Shown: positions 1 through 6,265 of the stretch, in pieces
Layout of the letters: each line of letters begins with the position of its first letter
How positions within the stretch are numbered: position 1 is the first letter of the stretch
Assembly (NCBI GenBank): GCA_026398575.1
Contig: JAPLSP010000023.1
Coordinates: 1-8,999, forward strand
Source: Candidatus Sumerlaeota bacterium
GTDB taxonomy: Bacteria > Sumerlaeota > Sumerlaeia > JADFCT01
Length of the DNA: 8,999 nt
Reading direction: 5' to 3'
Translations under genes and position numbers: made by a program
Notes under the pieces: model-generated
What the model was told of the DNA's origin: nothing
Database searches by the model: none
The model's input: only the letters and a program-made list of their open reading frames with translations

Positions 1-164
1 TAAGCGGCCTTGGCCTCGGCCCAATCCTCACAGGCTTGATTGATGCTGTCGAGCGGTTTCGCGGCCAGCATCGTTTCGACTTTCTCCAGCCGCCGATGGA
101 GACGCGCATCTGGCAACCGGGCCGTTTCAAAACGGCTGGCCGCCCAAGCCCGCGCCGAAGTCAT
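1..164 (-). CDS. IS4/Tn5-like transposase, N-terminal fragment (runs off the window edge)
   Basis: Reading the minus strand from ATG at 164-162 gives 54 uninterrupted codons and then a partial codon TA at the window edge. The peptide starts MTSARAWAASRFE and ends ACEDWAEAKAA plus a probable Tyr. This pattern (W-A near the start, a central L-x-D-x-R-L, a K-P-x-x-S-I-x-Q-A-C stretch, then W-A-E-x-K-A-A-Y) is the N-terminal DNA-binding domain of Tn5/IS4-type transposases, where the usual motif is LGDxR and KAAYRF. The DDE catalytic core would lie beyond position 1, so intactness cannot be judged. The frame stays open upstream to a stop near 257, with an alternative GTG at 239, so the start is uncertain. 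ATG 164 fits the usual family N-terminus best, although only a weak GAG lies next to it. Recognition is from memory of the family pattern. Confidence 0.72.
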   Translation of the reverse strand, partial: MTSARAWAASRFETARLPDARLHRRLEKVETMLAAKPLDSINQACEDWAEAKAA

Positions 165-300
165 CTCTTGCTTCGGCGGAAGCCCGGCCAATTTTTCAGG
201 ACGAATCCCGCGATAAGAATGCCTTTTTTTCCTGTGCACATAGGTACTATCGCATTAACGTTTTGCTTAAGCTATTTAAACTTTTTAGGTTTTTTATGAC
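1..300 (-). mobile_element. Probable end of an IS4-family insertion sequence (outer boundary not resolved)
   Basis: The transposase start at 164 implies that one end of the element lies to its right. Bases 241-300 are about 28 % GC against a much richer surrounding, which fits an IS leader and terminal region. The other end is outside the window, so terminal inverted repeats and target-site duplication cannot be paired. The right boundary given here is only an estimate; the true end could lie anywhere from about 240 to 390, before the trxB stop codon. Confidence 0.4.
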
Positions 301-391
301 CCGTATAAACCGAACCGGTTAGCGTATTGAAGGGCGACTTGTGGGTAATGATCAGCACAAGGCCCGGTGGTGGCATGATTACTTTTTGCCA

Positions 392-1330
392 TCAAGGATG
401 CTCGGTCAAAAAGCGTTCGGCGTCGAGAGCGGCCCTGCATCCTGTGCCGGCGGCGGTTACGGCTTGTTTATAAAGCGGGTCCATGACGTCGCCGCAGGCG
501 AAAACGCCGGCGATGTTCGTGGCGGTCGTGGGCGCCTTGACTTTGATGAAGCCCGCGGCGTCCAACTCCAGCGCGCCGCCGAAAATTTCCACGTTGGGAG
601 TATGGCCGATCGCCAGAAAGACGCCGTCAATCGGGCGTTCGGCGATTTCGCCGGTCAGAACGTTCTTCAGGCGCACGCGGGTGACTTTGCGCGGACCGGC
701 GTCCGAATCCTCCGTTCCCAGGATTTCTTCGACAACGGTGTTCCATAAGAACTCAATCTTGGGATTTTTCTTCGCGCGTTGAACCATGATCTTCGAGGCG
801 CGCAACTGGTCGCGCCGATGCGCGAGATAGACCTTCGCGGCGAACCGCGTCAGGAAGTCCGCTTCCTCGACGGCCGAATCGCCGCCGCCGACCATGATGA
901 CCTGCTTGCCGCGGAAGAAAAAACCGTCGCACGTCGCGCAGGCCGAGACGCCATAGCCCCAATACTTGGCCTCGGAAGGCAGCCCGAGTTTTTTTGCGGT
1001 GGCGCCCGTGGCCACGATCAGCGTCCGCGTCTGGTGTTCGCCGCCGGAGGTTTTGACCGTGAAGGGGCGCCGCGAGAGATCCACCGATACGACGGCTTCC
1101 GGACTGATTTCCGTTCCGAAGCGCCTGGCTTGGTCGCGGCAGGCTTCCATGAAATTCGGTCCCAGGATTCCCGTCGGGAAACCGGGATAATTCTCCACGT
1201 CGGTGGTGATGGCCAACTGCCCGCCAGGCTCAGGGCCTTCGAACAGGAGCGGCGCCAAATCCGCGCGCGCCGTATAGATCGCCGCCGTAAAACCCGCCGG
1301 CCCGGAACCCAGGATGATGACGTTGCGCAT
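392..1330 (-). CDS. trxB: Thioredoxin reductase (NADPH)
   Basis: This 312-residue flavoprotein transfers electrons from NADPH through FAD and a redox-active disulfide to thioredoxin in the cytoplasm. Visible motifs are the FAD dinucleotide fold GSGPAG at residues 8-13, the GGQL stretch at 37-40, the redox CATC at 131-134 followed by DG, the NADPH-binding GGGDSA at 148-153 with HRRD at 171-174, and the C-terminal FAD motif FACGDV at 277-282. Length matches the low-molecular-weight bacterial TrxR family (about 310-320). The ATG at 1330 is preceded by GAGGA (1338-1342) with a 7-nt spacer, which supports this start. The gene stands alone, divergent from the ABC operon, with no thioredoxin gene beside it. 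Its 3' end lies close to the IS remnant. A related ferredoxin-NADP reductase is unlikely because the CxxC is intact. Confidence 0.95.
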   Translation of the reverse strand: MRNVIILGSGPAGFTAAIYTARADLAPLLFEGPEPGGQLAITTDVENYPGFPTGILGPNFMEACRDQARRFGTEISPEAVVSVDLSRRPFTVKTSGGEHQTRTLIVATGATAKKLGLPSEAKYWGYGVSACATCDGFFFRGKQVIMVGGGDSAVEEADFLTRFAAKVYLAHRRDQLRASKIMVQRAKKNPKIEFLWNTVVEEILGTEDSDAGPRKVTRVRLKNVLTGEIAERPIDGVFLAIGHTPNVEIFGGALELDAAGFIKVKAPTTATNIAGVFACGDVMDPLYKQAVTAAGTGCRAALDAERFLTEHP

Positions 1331-1603
1331 ACTAGAGTCCTCGCGGAATTTTTCAGATCGCCCAAGCGCTGGCTTCAGCGTTCTACAAAGCGGTTTTGCA
1401 ATTCAAGGGAAATTGTGGAATTCACCGGTTTCATCCTGCGGTTCCGGACGTATCCCAAGATGGCGACTGGAGGCTGCTGTTCATGCATTGACAAAATAAT
1501 AGATGGCAAAATGATTGCGATTCTCGCTGTCTCGAAAACTCGTTGATCCAAAGAGAAAAGCTGTTTAGTGTTTGTTTTTTGCTGGCGAGGGAAGTGTTCT
1601 CCT
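1331..1603. other. Divergent intergenic region, trxB / sugar ABC operon
   Basis: No convincing small gene was seen here; the short open frames across it overlap trxB or lack a ribosome-binding site. On the plus side there is a candidate sigma70 promoter at 1488-1515 (listed separately). On the minus side a weak TTGAAT to TAGAAC pair with only about 15 nt between them lies roughly 55-80 bp upstream of trxB; it is too poor to call. A short inverted repeat CAATT-N7-AATTG (1399-1415) and the word ACCGGTTTCA (1424-1433), which resembles one half of a LacI-family operator, are present, but neither is strong alone. Confidence 0.5.
1488..1515 (+). promoter_or_regulatory. Candidate sigma70 promoter for the sugar ABC operon
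   Basis: A perfect -35 hexamer TTGACA (1488-1493) is followed after 16 nt by AATGAT (1510-1515), which matches the -10 consensus at 4 of 6 positions. It lies in an AT-rich part of the intergenic region, about 90 nt upstream of the first permease start. It is the best plus-strand promoter match in the interval. The -10 is weak, and the organism's own promoter consensus is unknown. Confidence 0.4.
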
Positions 1604-2527
1604 TTGATTGATGATCTGCACATTGCCTCAAATCCCCCGACTCGCCGGCGGCGCAGCGTATGGCGCGGATATGGCGCGTCCTATTTGTTTTGCGCGCCGG
1701 CGGCGATCCTATTCACCGGGTTCGTAGTCCTGCCCGCGATCATTGGATTCTGTTATAGCCTGACCGATTGGAACGGGTGGGGGCGGCCCGTCCGGTTCAT
1801 TGGGCTCGATAATTTCCGCGAACTCCTGCGCGATGAAAAATTCCTGATCTCATTCCGCTTCACGCTGCTTCAAACGGCATTGATCGTCGCGTTCTTTTCC
1901 TTCGGCGCGATGGTGTTGGCAGTGTTGCTGGACCGCTTGCGGCGCTATAAGGGCCTGATCCGCGGAATGTTTTTTTATCCCTACATCCTCAGCATCGTCG
2001 TCAGCGCGCTGGTCTTTCAATATATGGGCGATTATCGCAACGGCCTCGTGAATGAAATCCTGCGGCGCGTGGGGCTGGGCGGTTGGACGCAGGAATGGAT
2101 GGGGCCGGATTGGGCGCCGCTGTTTGTATTCGCGTTCCTGGCGTGGTCGGGATTGGGATTCTTCACGACGCTCTATCTGGCGAACCTCCAGACGATTCCG
2201 CAGGACATGTATGAAGCCGCCGCGATTGACGGCGCGTCGGCGCTGCGCGTTTTCACGTCCATTCAGTTCCCAATGCTACTGCCGACGCTGACAACCAACT
2301 CGGTGCTCGCGCTGATCACGGGCATCAATCTTTTCCCCCAGATTCTCGTTCTCTGGAGTTCGCCCCGGACCGATGTCTATACCGTCGGCTATTATATCTA
2401 TAAAATGGGCATCCAAAATAACCGCCAGGGTTATGCCACGGCGATGTCGCTCGTGATGTTTGTGTTGCTGGCGATCGTCGCGATCGTTCAGGTTCATCTC
2501 ATGCGGCGCAAGGAGGTTCAACTATGA
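1604..2527 (+). CDS. Carbohydrate ABC transporter permease, MalF/UgpA type
   Basis: This is an inner-membrane subunit of a CUT1-type sugar importer. From the TTG at 1604 it has 307 residues. A basic N-terminus (RRRR at 14-17) precedes a first membrane segment at about 25-52. Further hydrophobic segments lie at about 86-109, 120-140, 170-193, 225-252 and 277-299, giving the usual six. The EAA loop that docks the ATPase is clear at 203-227 (YEAAAIDGASALRVF, then PMLLP). The open frame extends to a GTG at 1568, but that start has poor ribosome-binding sequence. TTG 1604 follows GAGGGAAG (1587-1594) and yields a more typical N-terminus, so it is preferred. The gene is first in a permease-permease-binding protein operon and overlaps the next gene by ATGA. 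No ATPase gene is adjacent. Substrate cannot be told from the permease; homologues move oligosaccharides, glycerol-3-phosphate and similar solutes. Confidence 0.9.
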   Translation: MIDDLHIASNPPTRRRRSVWRGYGASYLFCAPAAILFTGFVVLPAIIGFCYSLTDWNGWGRPVRFIGLDNFRELLRDEKFLISFRFTLLQTALIVAFFSFGAMVLAVLLDRLRRYKGLIRGMFFYPYILSIVVSALVFQYMGDYRNGLVNEILRRVGLGGWTQEWMGPDWAPLFVFAFLAWSGLGFFTTLYLANLQTIPQDMYEAAAIDGASALRVFTSIQFPMLLPTLTTNSVLALITGINLFPQILVLWSSPRTDVYTVGYYIYKMGIQNNRQGYATAMSLVMFVLLAIVAIVQVHLMRRKEVQL

Positions 2528-3360
2528 GCATGAGCCTTGGCCGCCGCCGATTCCCCGCGTTCGAGATCGCGATGCTCGTGGCGGGACTCGCGTTCATCTC
2601 GCCGCTGGCGCTGGTGTTGATCAATTCCTTCAAGGACCTTCCGCAGATCATCGCCTCGCCGCTGGCCCTGCCGCGCCCGGTCTGCTGGCAGAACTATCGC
2701 GACATCTTCACCACGGTTGATCTGGCGCGGCCCATGTGCAACAGCTTTCTGATGGCCGCCGCCGTCATCGCCTGCCTCGTGATCCTGGGGCCGATGGCCG
2801 CTTATGCGCTCGAACGGCGGCGCATGCCGGGACGAAAAGCCCTGCGCGCTTTTTTCCTTTCGGGACTGGTCATCCCGTTCCAGGTTATCATGGTGCCGCT
2901 GCTGCAGGAGTTCCGCATGATCCACATCGAATTCACATACTTGTCGCTGTTGCTGGTCTATGTCAGCTGCGGCCTGCCGCTGTGCATCTTCATTTACAGC
3001 GGTTTCATGTCCACGATTCCGCGCTCGCTCGAAGAAGCGGCGGCCATTGACGGTTGCGGCCCTTTCCGGACGTTCTGGCACGTGGTCTATCCGCTTCTCA
3101 TGCCGTGTACGATCACGATCGTCATCTTCTGGGGTTTGTGGATATGGAATGATTTCATGGCCGCGTTCGTCTTCATGGGGCAGGACCGCGCGCAGTTGGC
3201 GTTCGTGCAGCTGTGGAGTTTTCTCAACGACCAGTACGTCAAGAACTGGAATACGATTTTTGCCGGCGTCGTCGTGTTGTCGGCGCCGGTGACGATTTTG
3301 TATCTGCTCATGCAGCGGCGCTTCATCAAGGGATTGACTGCTGGGGCGGTGAAGGAATAA
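2524..3360 (+). CDS. Carbohydrate ABC transporter permease, MalG/UgpE type
   Basis: Second membrane subunit of the same CUT1 importer, 278 residues. Membrane segments are visible at about 12-35, 73-95, 107-127, 137-160, 194-216 and 245-263. The EAA motif is at 170-192 (EEAAAIDGCGPFRTFW then YPLL), the contact for the ATPase dimer. The early segment NSFKDLPQI around 34-42 and the NYRD at 57-60 are typical of MalG-type proteins. The start ATG (2524) overlaps the upstream TGA as ATGA. It has a strong Shine-Dalgarno AAGGAGG (2510-2516) 7 nt upstream, so translation is probably coupled to the first permease. The stop TAA is followed after 2 nt by a 7-bp tandem array that fills the gap to the binding-protein gene. 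Confidence 0.92.
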   Translation: MSMSLGRRRFPAFEIAMLVAGLAFISPLALVLINSFKDLPQIIASPLALPRPVCWQNYRDIFTTVDLARPMCNSFLMAAAVIACLVILGPMAAYALERRRMPGRKALRAFFLSGLVIPFQVIMVPLLQEFRMIHIEFTYLSLLLVYVSCGLPLCIFIYSGFMSTIPRSLEEAAAIDGCGPFRTFWHVVYPLLMPCTITIVIFWGLWIWNDFMAAFVFMGQDRAQLAFVQLWSFLNDQYVKNWNTIFAGVVVLSAPVTILYLLMQRRFIKGLTAGAVKE

Positions 3361-3362
3361 AA

Positions 3363-3404
3363 ATAGAGAATGTAAAATGTAAAATGAGAAATGAGAAATG
3401 AGAG
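3363..3404 (+). repeat. Degenerate 7-bp tandem array (about 6 copies)
   Basis: Consecutive heptamers read ATAGAGA, ATGTAAA, ATGTAAA, ATGAGAA, ATGAGAA, ATGAGAG (3363-3404). Adjacent units are most alike, as expected for stepwise duplication. The array starts 2 nt after the permease stop and ends just before the AGGAGG ribosome-binding site of the binding-protein gene. It thus forms most of the 59-bp spacer inside the operon. No function can be read from it. Confidence 0.85.
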
Positions 3405-3419
3405 CAGAGGAGGCGAGGA

Positions 3420-4739
3420 ATGAAGCGACGTGACGCGATTGGGGCGATGGCTGCGACGGGAATCCTGGCGGGCGCGGGATTGATTCCTATGTCGGGTTGC
3501 GGCGGAAAGGCGGACGGGAAAAAAGTCATCCGCGTGACGCGCAACATCGGTGGGCGCGCCGGATTCCGCAAGCACTGGGAAACGTGGAAAGCGGCGTTTG
3601 AAAAAAACAATCTCGGATGGGCGATGCAGCTGATTGATCTGGGCAACGCCGACGGCGCGGAATACTACAAAACGCGCATTGCCTCGGGCGATCTGCCTGA
3701 GATTGTCATGACGTGGCAATTGGCCGGCTTTCTGGCCGACAGCGGCCGCCTTGTCCCGCTTGGAGAGGATTATTATCAAAAATTCGGCATCCCGCTGCCG
3801 CCGCCTTACAAGGGAAAATACTACACCAGCCAAAGCGGACTGCAGATTCAGGGCATCGCCGTGAACAAGAAAATGTGGAGCGACGCCGGCGTTACACAGC
3901 CGCCTGCCACGTGGGATGAATTCATCGAAGGACTGAAAAAAGTCAAAGCGAAGGGCTATACGCCGCTTGTCTATGGCGCTCGCGAATGGTCGGCCAGCGA
4001 GCCGATCTTTTATGGCATCGCGACGAGCATGTATCCCCACAAATACGATCCTGCGCAGCCGTCGTGGACGCAGCTGCGCGACCAGGGCAAGGTGCGGTTC
4101 GCCTCCGACCCCATCGCGCGGCAAGTCTTGGAGAAGATGATTTACATGCTAGACAACTTCACGGAAAAAGGCGTCTTGAGCGCCGGATACAATGACGAGC
4201 AGCGCGATTTTTATTCGGGCAAGGGCGCCGCGTGGATGATGGGTTGCTGGATCGGCGGCGATCTTGAAAGCAACAAAGTCAACTTCGAGATCGAATACTG
4301 GCCCATCCCTTCGATGACCGGCAAGCCGCCGATTTTCCTGAACACGAGCAGCGTTCCCAATGGATGGGCGATCACCACCAATGCGACGGGCGAGAAACTC
4401 GAAAAGGCGCGCGCGGCGCTGGAGACGTTCTACGATCCGGCGGTCTATCAGGATTTTCTGAATGGGGAATATCAGTTCGGCCTGGCGGAAAAATTGCCGG
4501 TCAAGAAGCCCCAATCCTCTTCGCCGGCGGTTCGAAAATTCTTGGACAACATGGAAGCGAATCTGAACAAGTACGGCAGCACGCCGGGATGTCACCGGAC
4601 CCTGACGGATTTTCCGCCGCAGAATTTCCTCATGTCCTGGACCGCCATTATGCAGGAAATCCTGTCAGGCCGCAAAGACATAGACCGCCTGCTCAAGCTG
4701 ATGGACGACGACTGGGATTCCGCGCGCAAAGGCGAATGA
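3420..4739 (+). CDS. Extracellular sugar-binding lipoprotein of ABC importer (solute-binding protein family 1)
   Basis: Captures the solute outside the inner membrane and delivers it to the two permeases upstream. The protein has 439 residues, the normal size for UgpB/MalE-like family 1 binding proteins. The N-terminus MKRRDAIGAM has a twin arginine, then a hydrophobic stretch (9-23) and a lipobox-like MSGC with Cys27, suggesting a lipoprotein that may use the Tat route. Family features include an early K-H-W-E-T-W-K-A-A-F helix (45-56), ASGDLPEIV (88-96), an N-K-K-M-W-x-x-A-G-V segment followed by PPATWDEF (about 155-170), and a G-K-G-A-A-W-M-M-G stretch (about 269-277). The ATG is 6 nt after AGGAGG (3408-3413). 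The gene sits last in the operon, whereas binding proteins often come first. The ligand is not predictable by eye. Confidence 0.92.
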   Translation: MKRRDAIGAMAATGILAGAGLIPMSGCGGKADGKKVIRVTRNIGGRAGFRKHWETWKAAFEKNNLGWAMQLIDLGNADGAEYYKTRIASGDLPEIVMTWQLAGFLADSGRLVPLGEDYYQKFGIPLPPPYKGKYYTSQSGLQIQGIAVNKKMWSDAGVTQPPATWDEFIEGLKKVKAKGYTPLVYGAREWSASEPIFYGIATSMYPHKYDPAQPSWTQLRDQGKVRFASDPIARQVLEKMIYMLDNFTEKGVLSAGYNDEQRDFYSGKGAAWMMGCWIGGDLESNKVNFEIEYWPIPSMTGKPPIFLNTSSVPNGWAITTNATGEKLEKARAALETFYDPAVYQDFLNGEYQFGLAEKLPVKKPQSSSPAVRKFLDNMEANLNKYGSTPGCHRTLTDFPPQNFLMSWTAIMQEILSGRKDIDRLLKLMDDDWDSARKGE

Positions 4740-4740
4740 G

Positions 4741-4784
4741 CGGAGAGGGAGACGCGGAGAGGGGAGACGCGGAGAGGGGAGAAA
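4741..4784 (+). repeat. 15-bp purine-rich tandem array (3 copies)
   Basis: Units 4741-4754 (14 nt), 4755-4769 and 4770-4784 share the form CGGAGAGGGGAGACG, with the third ending GAAA. A partial fourth copy (CGGAAAAGG) follows. The array starts 1 nt after the binding-protein stop codon. The same unit, slightly altered, recurs inside the pseudouridine synthase gene at 7725-7748. Confidence 0.85.
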
Positions 4785-4804
4785 CGGAAAAGGCTAGCGC
4801 CAAG

Positions 4805-4844
4805 TCCGTGTCAGTCCGTGTCGGTCCGTGTCGGTCCGTGAGAG
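4805..4844 (+). repeat. 10-bp tandem array, unit TCCGTGTYRG (about 3.6 copies)
   Basis: Units TCCGTGTCAG, TCCGTGTCGG, TCCGTGTCGG and a decayed TCCGTGAGAG run from 4805 to 4844. The same decamer family reappears as five copies at 8309-8358 in the same orientation. It is the middle part of the 153-bp gap between the convergent binding-protein and manC genes. Confidence 0.88.
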
Positions 4845-4867
4845 GCGCGGAGAAGCGAGAAAGGAGA

Positions 4868-4895
4868 GGAACTCGGAACTTGGAACTCGGAACTA
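4868..4895 (-). repeat. 7-bp tandem array GGAACTN (4 copies) overlapping the manC stop codon
   Basis: On the plus strand the units are GGAACTC, GGAACTT, GGAACTC, GGAACTA (4868-4895). The last three bases of the array, CTA at 4893-4895, are the complement of the manC TAG stop, so the array runs directly into the end of the minus-strand gene. Between this array and the decamer array (4845-4867) the DNA is plain G+A-rich sequence. Confidence 0.88.
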
Positions 4896-6020
4896 CAGCT
4901 GCGGCGCCTTGCGCTCTTTGAGCAGCGTCATGGCTTGCCTCACGTCTTGCGCGCGCTCTTTGGGAACCACCAGGACGCCATCGGCCGTGACGATGATCGC
5001 CAAATCCTTCACGCCGATGGTTGCCACGGCCATCTTCTTGGCGCCGCAATCGTTATAGACAATGCAGTTTTGCGTATCCACAAGAACGGGATTGCCGATC
5101 GCCACGTTGCCGTGCGCGTCATGCGGATGCGTGCGGTCGAGCGAATCCCACGAGCCGACGTCGTCCCAGGAGAAATGCGCCAGAGCCATGATCACGCGCC
5201 GCGCCCGCTCCATCAGCACATAGTCAATCGAGATATTGGGCAGCTCCTCGAAAATTTTCTCGGTGATGGCGTCGTCTCCCCGGCGCATCGCAACGGTCAT
5301 CTCGCGCAGCGCCTGCGCATGAGGCCCGCCGGCGTCATCCAGTTCGCGCATGAACGCGCTGAGCGGCCAGAAAAACATGCCGCTGTTCCAATAAAAGCGC
5401 CCGGTGGCGATGAAGTCCTCGGCCGTTTCGCGGTTGGGCTTTTCGCGGAATCGCATCACGGGATAAACCGGGCGGTCCGGCGCGCAATGCGCGAACGCGC
5501 GCGCGCCCTCCGCGATTTCGATATAGCCGTAACCGGTGTGCGGGCGCGCGGGCGGCACGCCGATGACGGCCAGCGCGTCTTCGCGCTCGGCGGCCTCGAG
5601 GGCCGCATTGACGTCACGGACAAATTCATTGCTTTCGGGAATCAGATGGTCCGCCGTCAGGACGGCCATCGAAAGGCGCGAGCTGTCGCCATGCTGCGCC
5701 ATGATATGCGCAGCCGCATAAACCAGGCAGCCGGCGGTGTTGCGCTTGCACGGCTCGGCCAGCACGTTTTCGGGGGGGATCAACTTCAAGCTTTTGCGGA
5801 TGATCGGTTGCAGATGGCGTGAAGTGGCTATATATACACAGTTGGGCGGAATCAAGGGTTGGATGCGCTCGACGGCTTCTTCGAGCAAAGTTTTATGCGG
5901 CGAAGACAACGGCAACAGCTGTTTGGGACGCTTGTGCCGCGACAACGGCCAGAAACGCTCTCCCGCGCCGCCCGCCATGATCACGGCGAAGCGCTTACGA
6001 TCTGAAGGCGCATGACTCAT
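4893..6020 (-). CDS. manC: Mannose-1-phosphate guanylyltransferase (GDP-mannose pyrophosphorylase)
   Basis: Makes GDP-mannose from mannose-1-phosphate and GTP, supplying glycans and exopolysaccharide. With the start at 6020 the protein has 375 residues, the single-domain type without a fused isomerase domain. The nucleotidyltransferase signature is at 16-34 (AGGAGERFWPLSR then KRPKQ). It is followed by EPCKRNTAG at 89-97 (usual form EPxxRNTAP), TADH at 122-125, TGYGY at 162-166, REKP at 192-195, YWNSGMF at 210-216, SIDYVLME at 264-271 and WDDVGSWDS at 285-293. The frame opens at a TTG (6041), but ATG 6020 is preceded by TCAGGAG with a 9-nt spacer and is the better start; another ATG lies at 6013. 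The gene is convergent with the ABC operon and divergent from the DUF4380 gene. The RNTAG variant (G for P) is a small departure from the family norm. Confidence 0.93.
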   Translation of the reverse strand: MSHAPSDRKRFAVIMAGGAGERFWPLSRHKRPKQLLPLSSPHKTLLEEAVERIQPLIPPNCVYIATSRHLQPIIRKSLKLIPPENVLAEPCKRNTAGCLVYAAAHIMAQHGDSSRLSMAVLTADHLIPESNEFVRDVNAALEAAEREDALAVIGVPPARPHTGYGYIEIAEGARAFAHCAPDRPVYPVMRFREKPNRETAEDFIATGRFYWNSGMFFWPLSAFMRELDDAGGPHAQALREMTVAMRRGDDAITEKIFEELPNISIDYVLMERARRVIMALAHFSWDDVGSWDSLDRTHPHDAHGNVAIGNPVLVDTQNCIVYNDCGAKKMAVATIGVKDLAIIVTADGVLVVPKERAQDVRQAMTLLKERKAPQL

Positions 6021-6029
6021 GATAAAAAT

Positions 6030-6034
6030 CTCCT
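6030..6034 (-). promoter_or_regulatory. Ribosome-binding site that decides the manC start
   Basis: Plus-strand CTCCT (6030-6034) is AGGAG on the coding strand, 9 nt upstream of ATG 6020. The upstream TTG in the same frame (6041) would place this motif inside the coding region, so the ATG is favoured. Confidence 0.6.
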
Positions 6035-6042
6035 GACCCAAT

Positions 6043-6072
6043 ATGATATACGCCTGGCGGCAGGCCGATCAA
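6043..6072 (-). promoter_or_regulatory. Candidate manC promoter with small inverted repeat in the spacer
   Basis: On the minus strand TTGATC (plus 6067-6072) and TATCAT (plus 6043-6048) are separated by 18 nt, matching consensus at 4/6 and 5/6. Transcription would begin near 6036, leaving a very short leader with the AGGAG close to its 5' end. The spacer contains a perfect inverted repeat GCCTG-N4-CAGGC (6052-6065) that could be an operator. This is a pattern match only. Confidence 0.3.
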
Positions 6073-6077
6073 TCCGA

Positions 6078-6162
6078 AACTGCGCTTTTACAACTGCGCT
6101 TTTGCTGCGCTTTTATTGGCTTGTCAGGCGAACGGGATTCATTCATAATTTTTTGCGCTTTT
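6078..6162 (+). repeat. Four copies of TGCGCTTTT in a divergent control region
   Basis: The 12-mer AACTGCGCTTTT occurs identically at 6078-6089 and 6092-6103. The core TGCGCTTTT follows at 6106-6114 and again at 6154-6162. Three copies are clustered at 14- and 11-bp steps between the candidate manC promoter (minus) and the candidate DUF4380 promoter (plus); the fourth lies just past the -10 of the latter. The arrangement would suit a shared regulator, but it could also be leftover repeat sequence like the other arrays in this window. Confidence 0.6.
6121..6149 (+). promoter_or_regulatory. Candidate sigma70 promoter for the DUF4380 / pseudouridine synthase pair
   Basis: TTGTCA (6121-6126) and CATAAT (6144-6149) are separated by exactly 17 nt, each matching the sigma70 consensus at 5 of 6 positions. 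It would give a leader of about 110 nt before the ATG at 6266. A further TGCGCTTTT copy (6154-6162) lies at the expected transcription start. The leader (6163-6253) shows no obvious riboswitch. Confidence 0.5.
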
Positions 6163-6265
6163 TTCTTCGGCCAGGCGCCGCATTACACCACCGCTGCCTT
6201 GCTCCCCTTCGGTACGCTTCGGCAAAAACGGCGGGCTAAAGGACAGCCAGAGCAAAGGACTCCGA

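Noticed and set aside
36..299. Plus-strand 87-codon frame at the left edge.
   Set aside because: It is the antisense shadow of the transposase N-terminus, which has a family-specific motif pattern; no ribosome-binding site or domain is seen.
295..310. TGACCCGTATAAAC resembles the Tn5/IS50 outer end (TGACTCTTATACAC).
   Set aside because: It points away from the transposase gene; a true terminal repeat at this end should read inward on the minus strand. Likely coincidence.
313..320. Perfect palindrome AACCGGTT.
   Set aside because: Eight-base palindromes are expected by chance in a window this size and the flanks do not extend the symmetry.
343..387. Possible hairpin GTAAT...ATTAC followed by TTTTT, like a plus-strand terminator.
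   Set aside because: The stem is only 5 bp with mismatches beyond it, the loop is long, and no plus-strand gene lies upstream to terminate.
779..1546. Plus-strand open frame of 255 codons opposite trxB.
   Set aside because: It is antisense to a clear thioredoxin reductase and its product matches nothing recognisable.
3087..4124. Long minus-strand open frame (345 codons) across the second permease end and the binding-protein start.
   Set aside because: It is antisense to two clearly recognised genes, crosses the 7-bp array, has low-complexity Arg/Ala-rich content and shows no family motif. It follows from GC-rich codon structure.
4935..5822. Plus-strand open frame of 295 codons opposite manC.
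   Set aside because: manC has all its catalytic motifs in order on the other strand; the antisense frame is His/Arg/Ala-rich with no recognisable domain.
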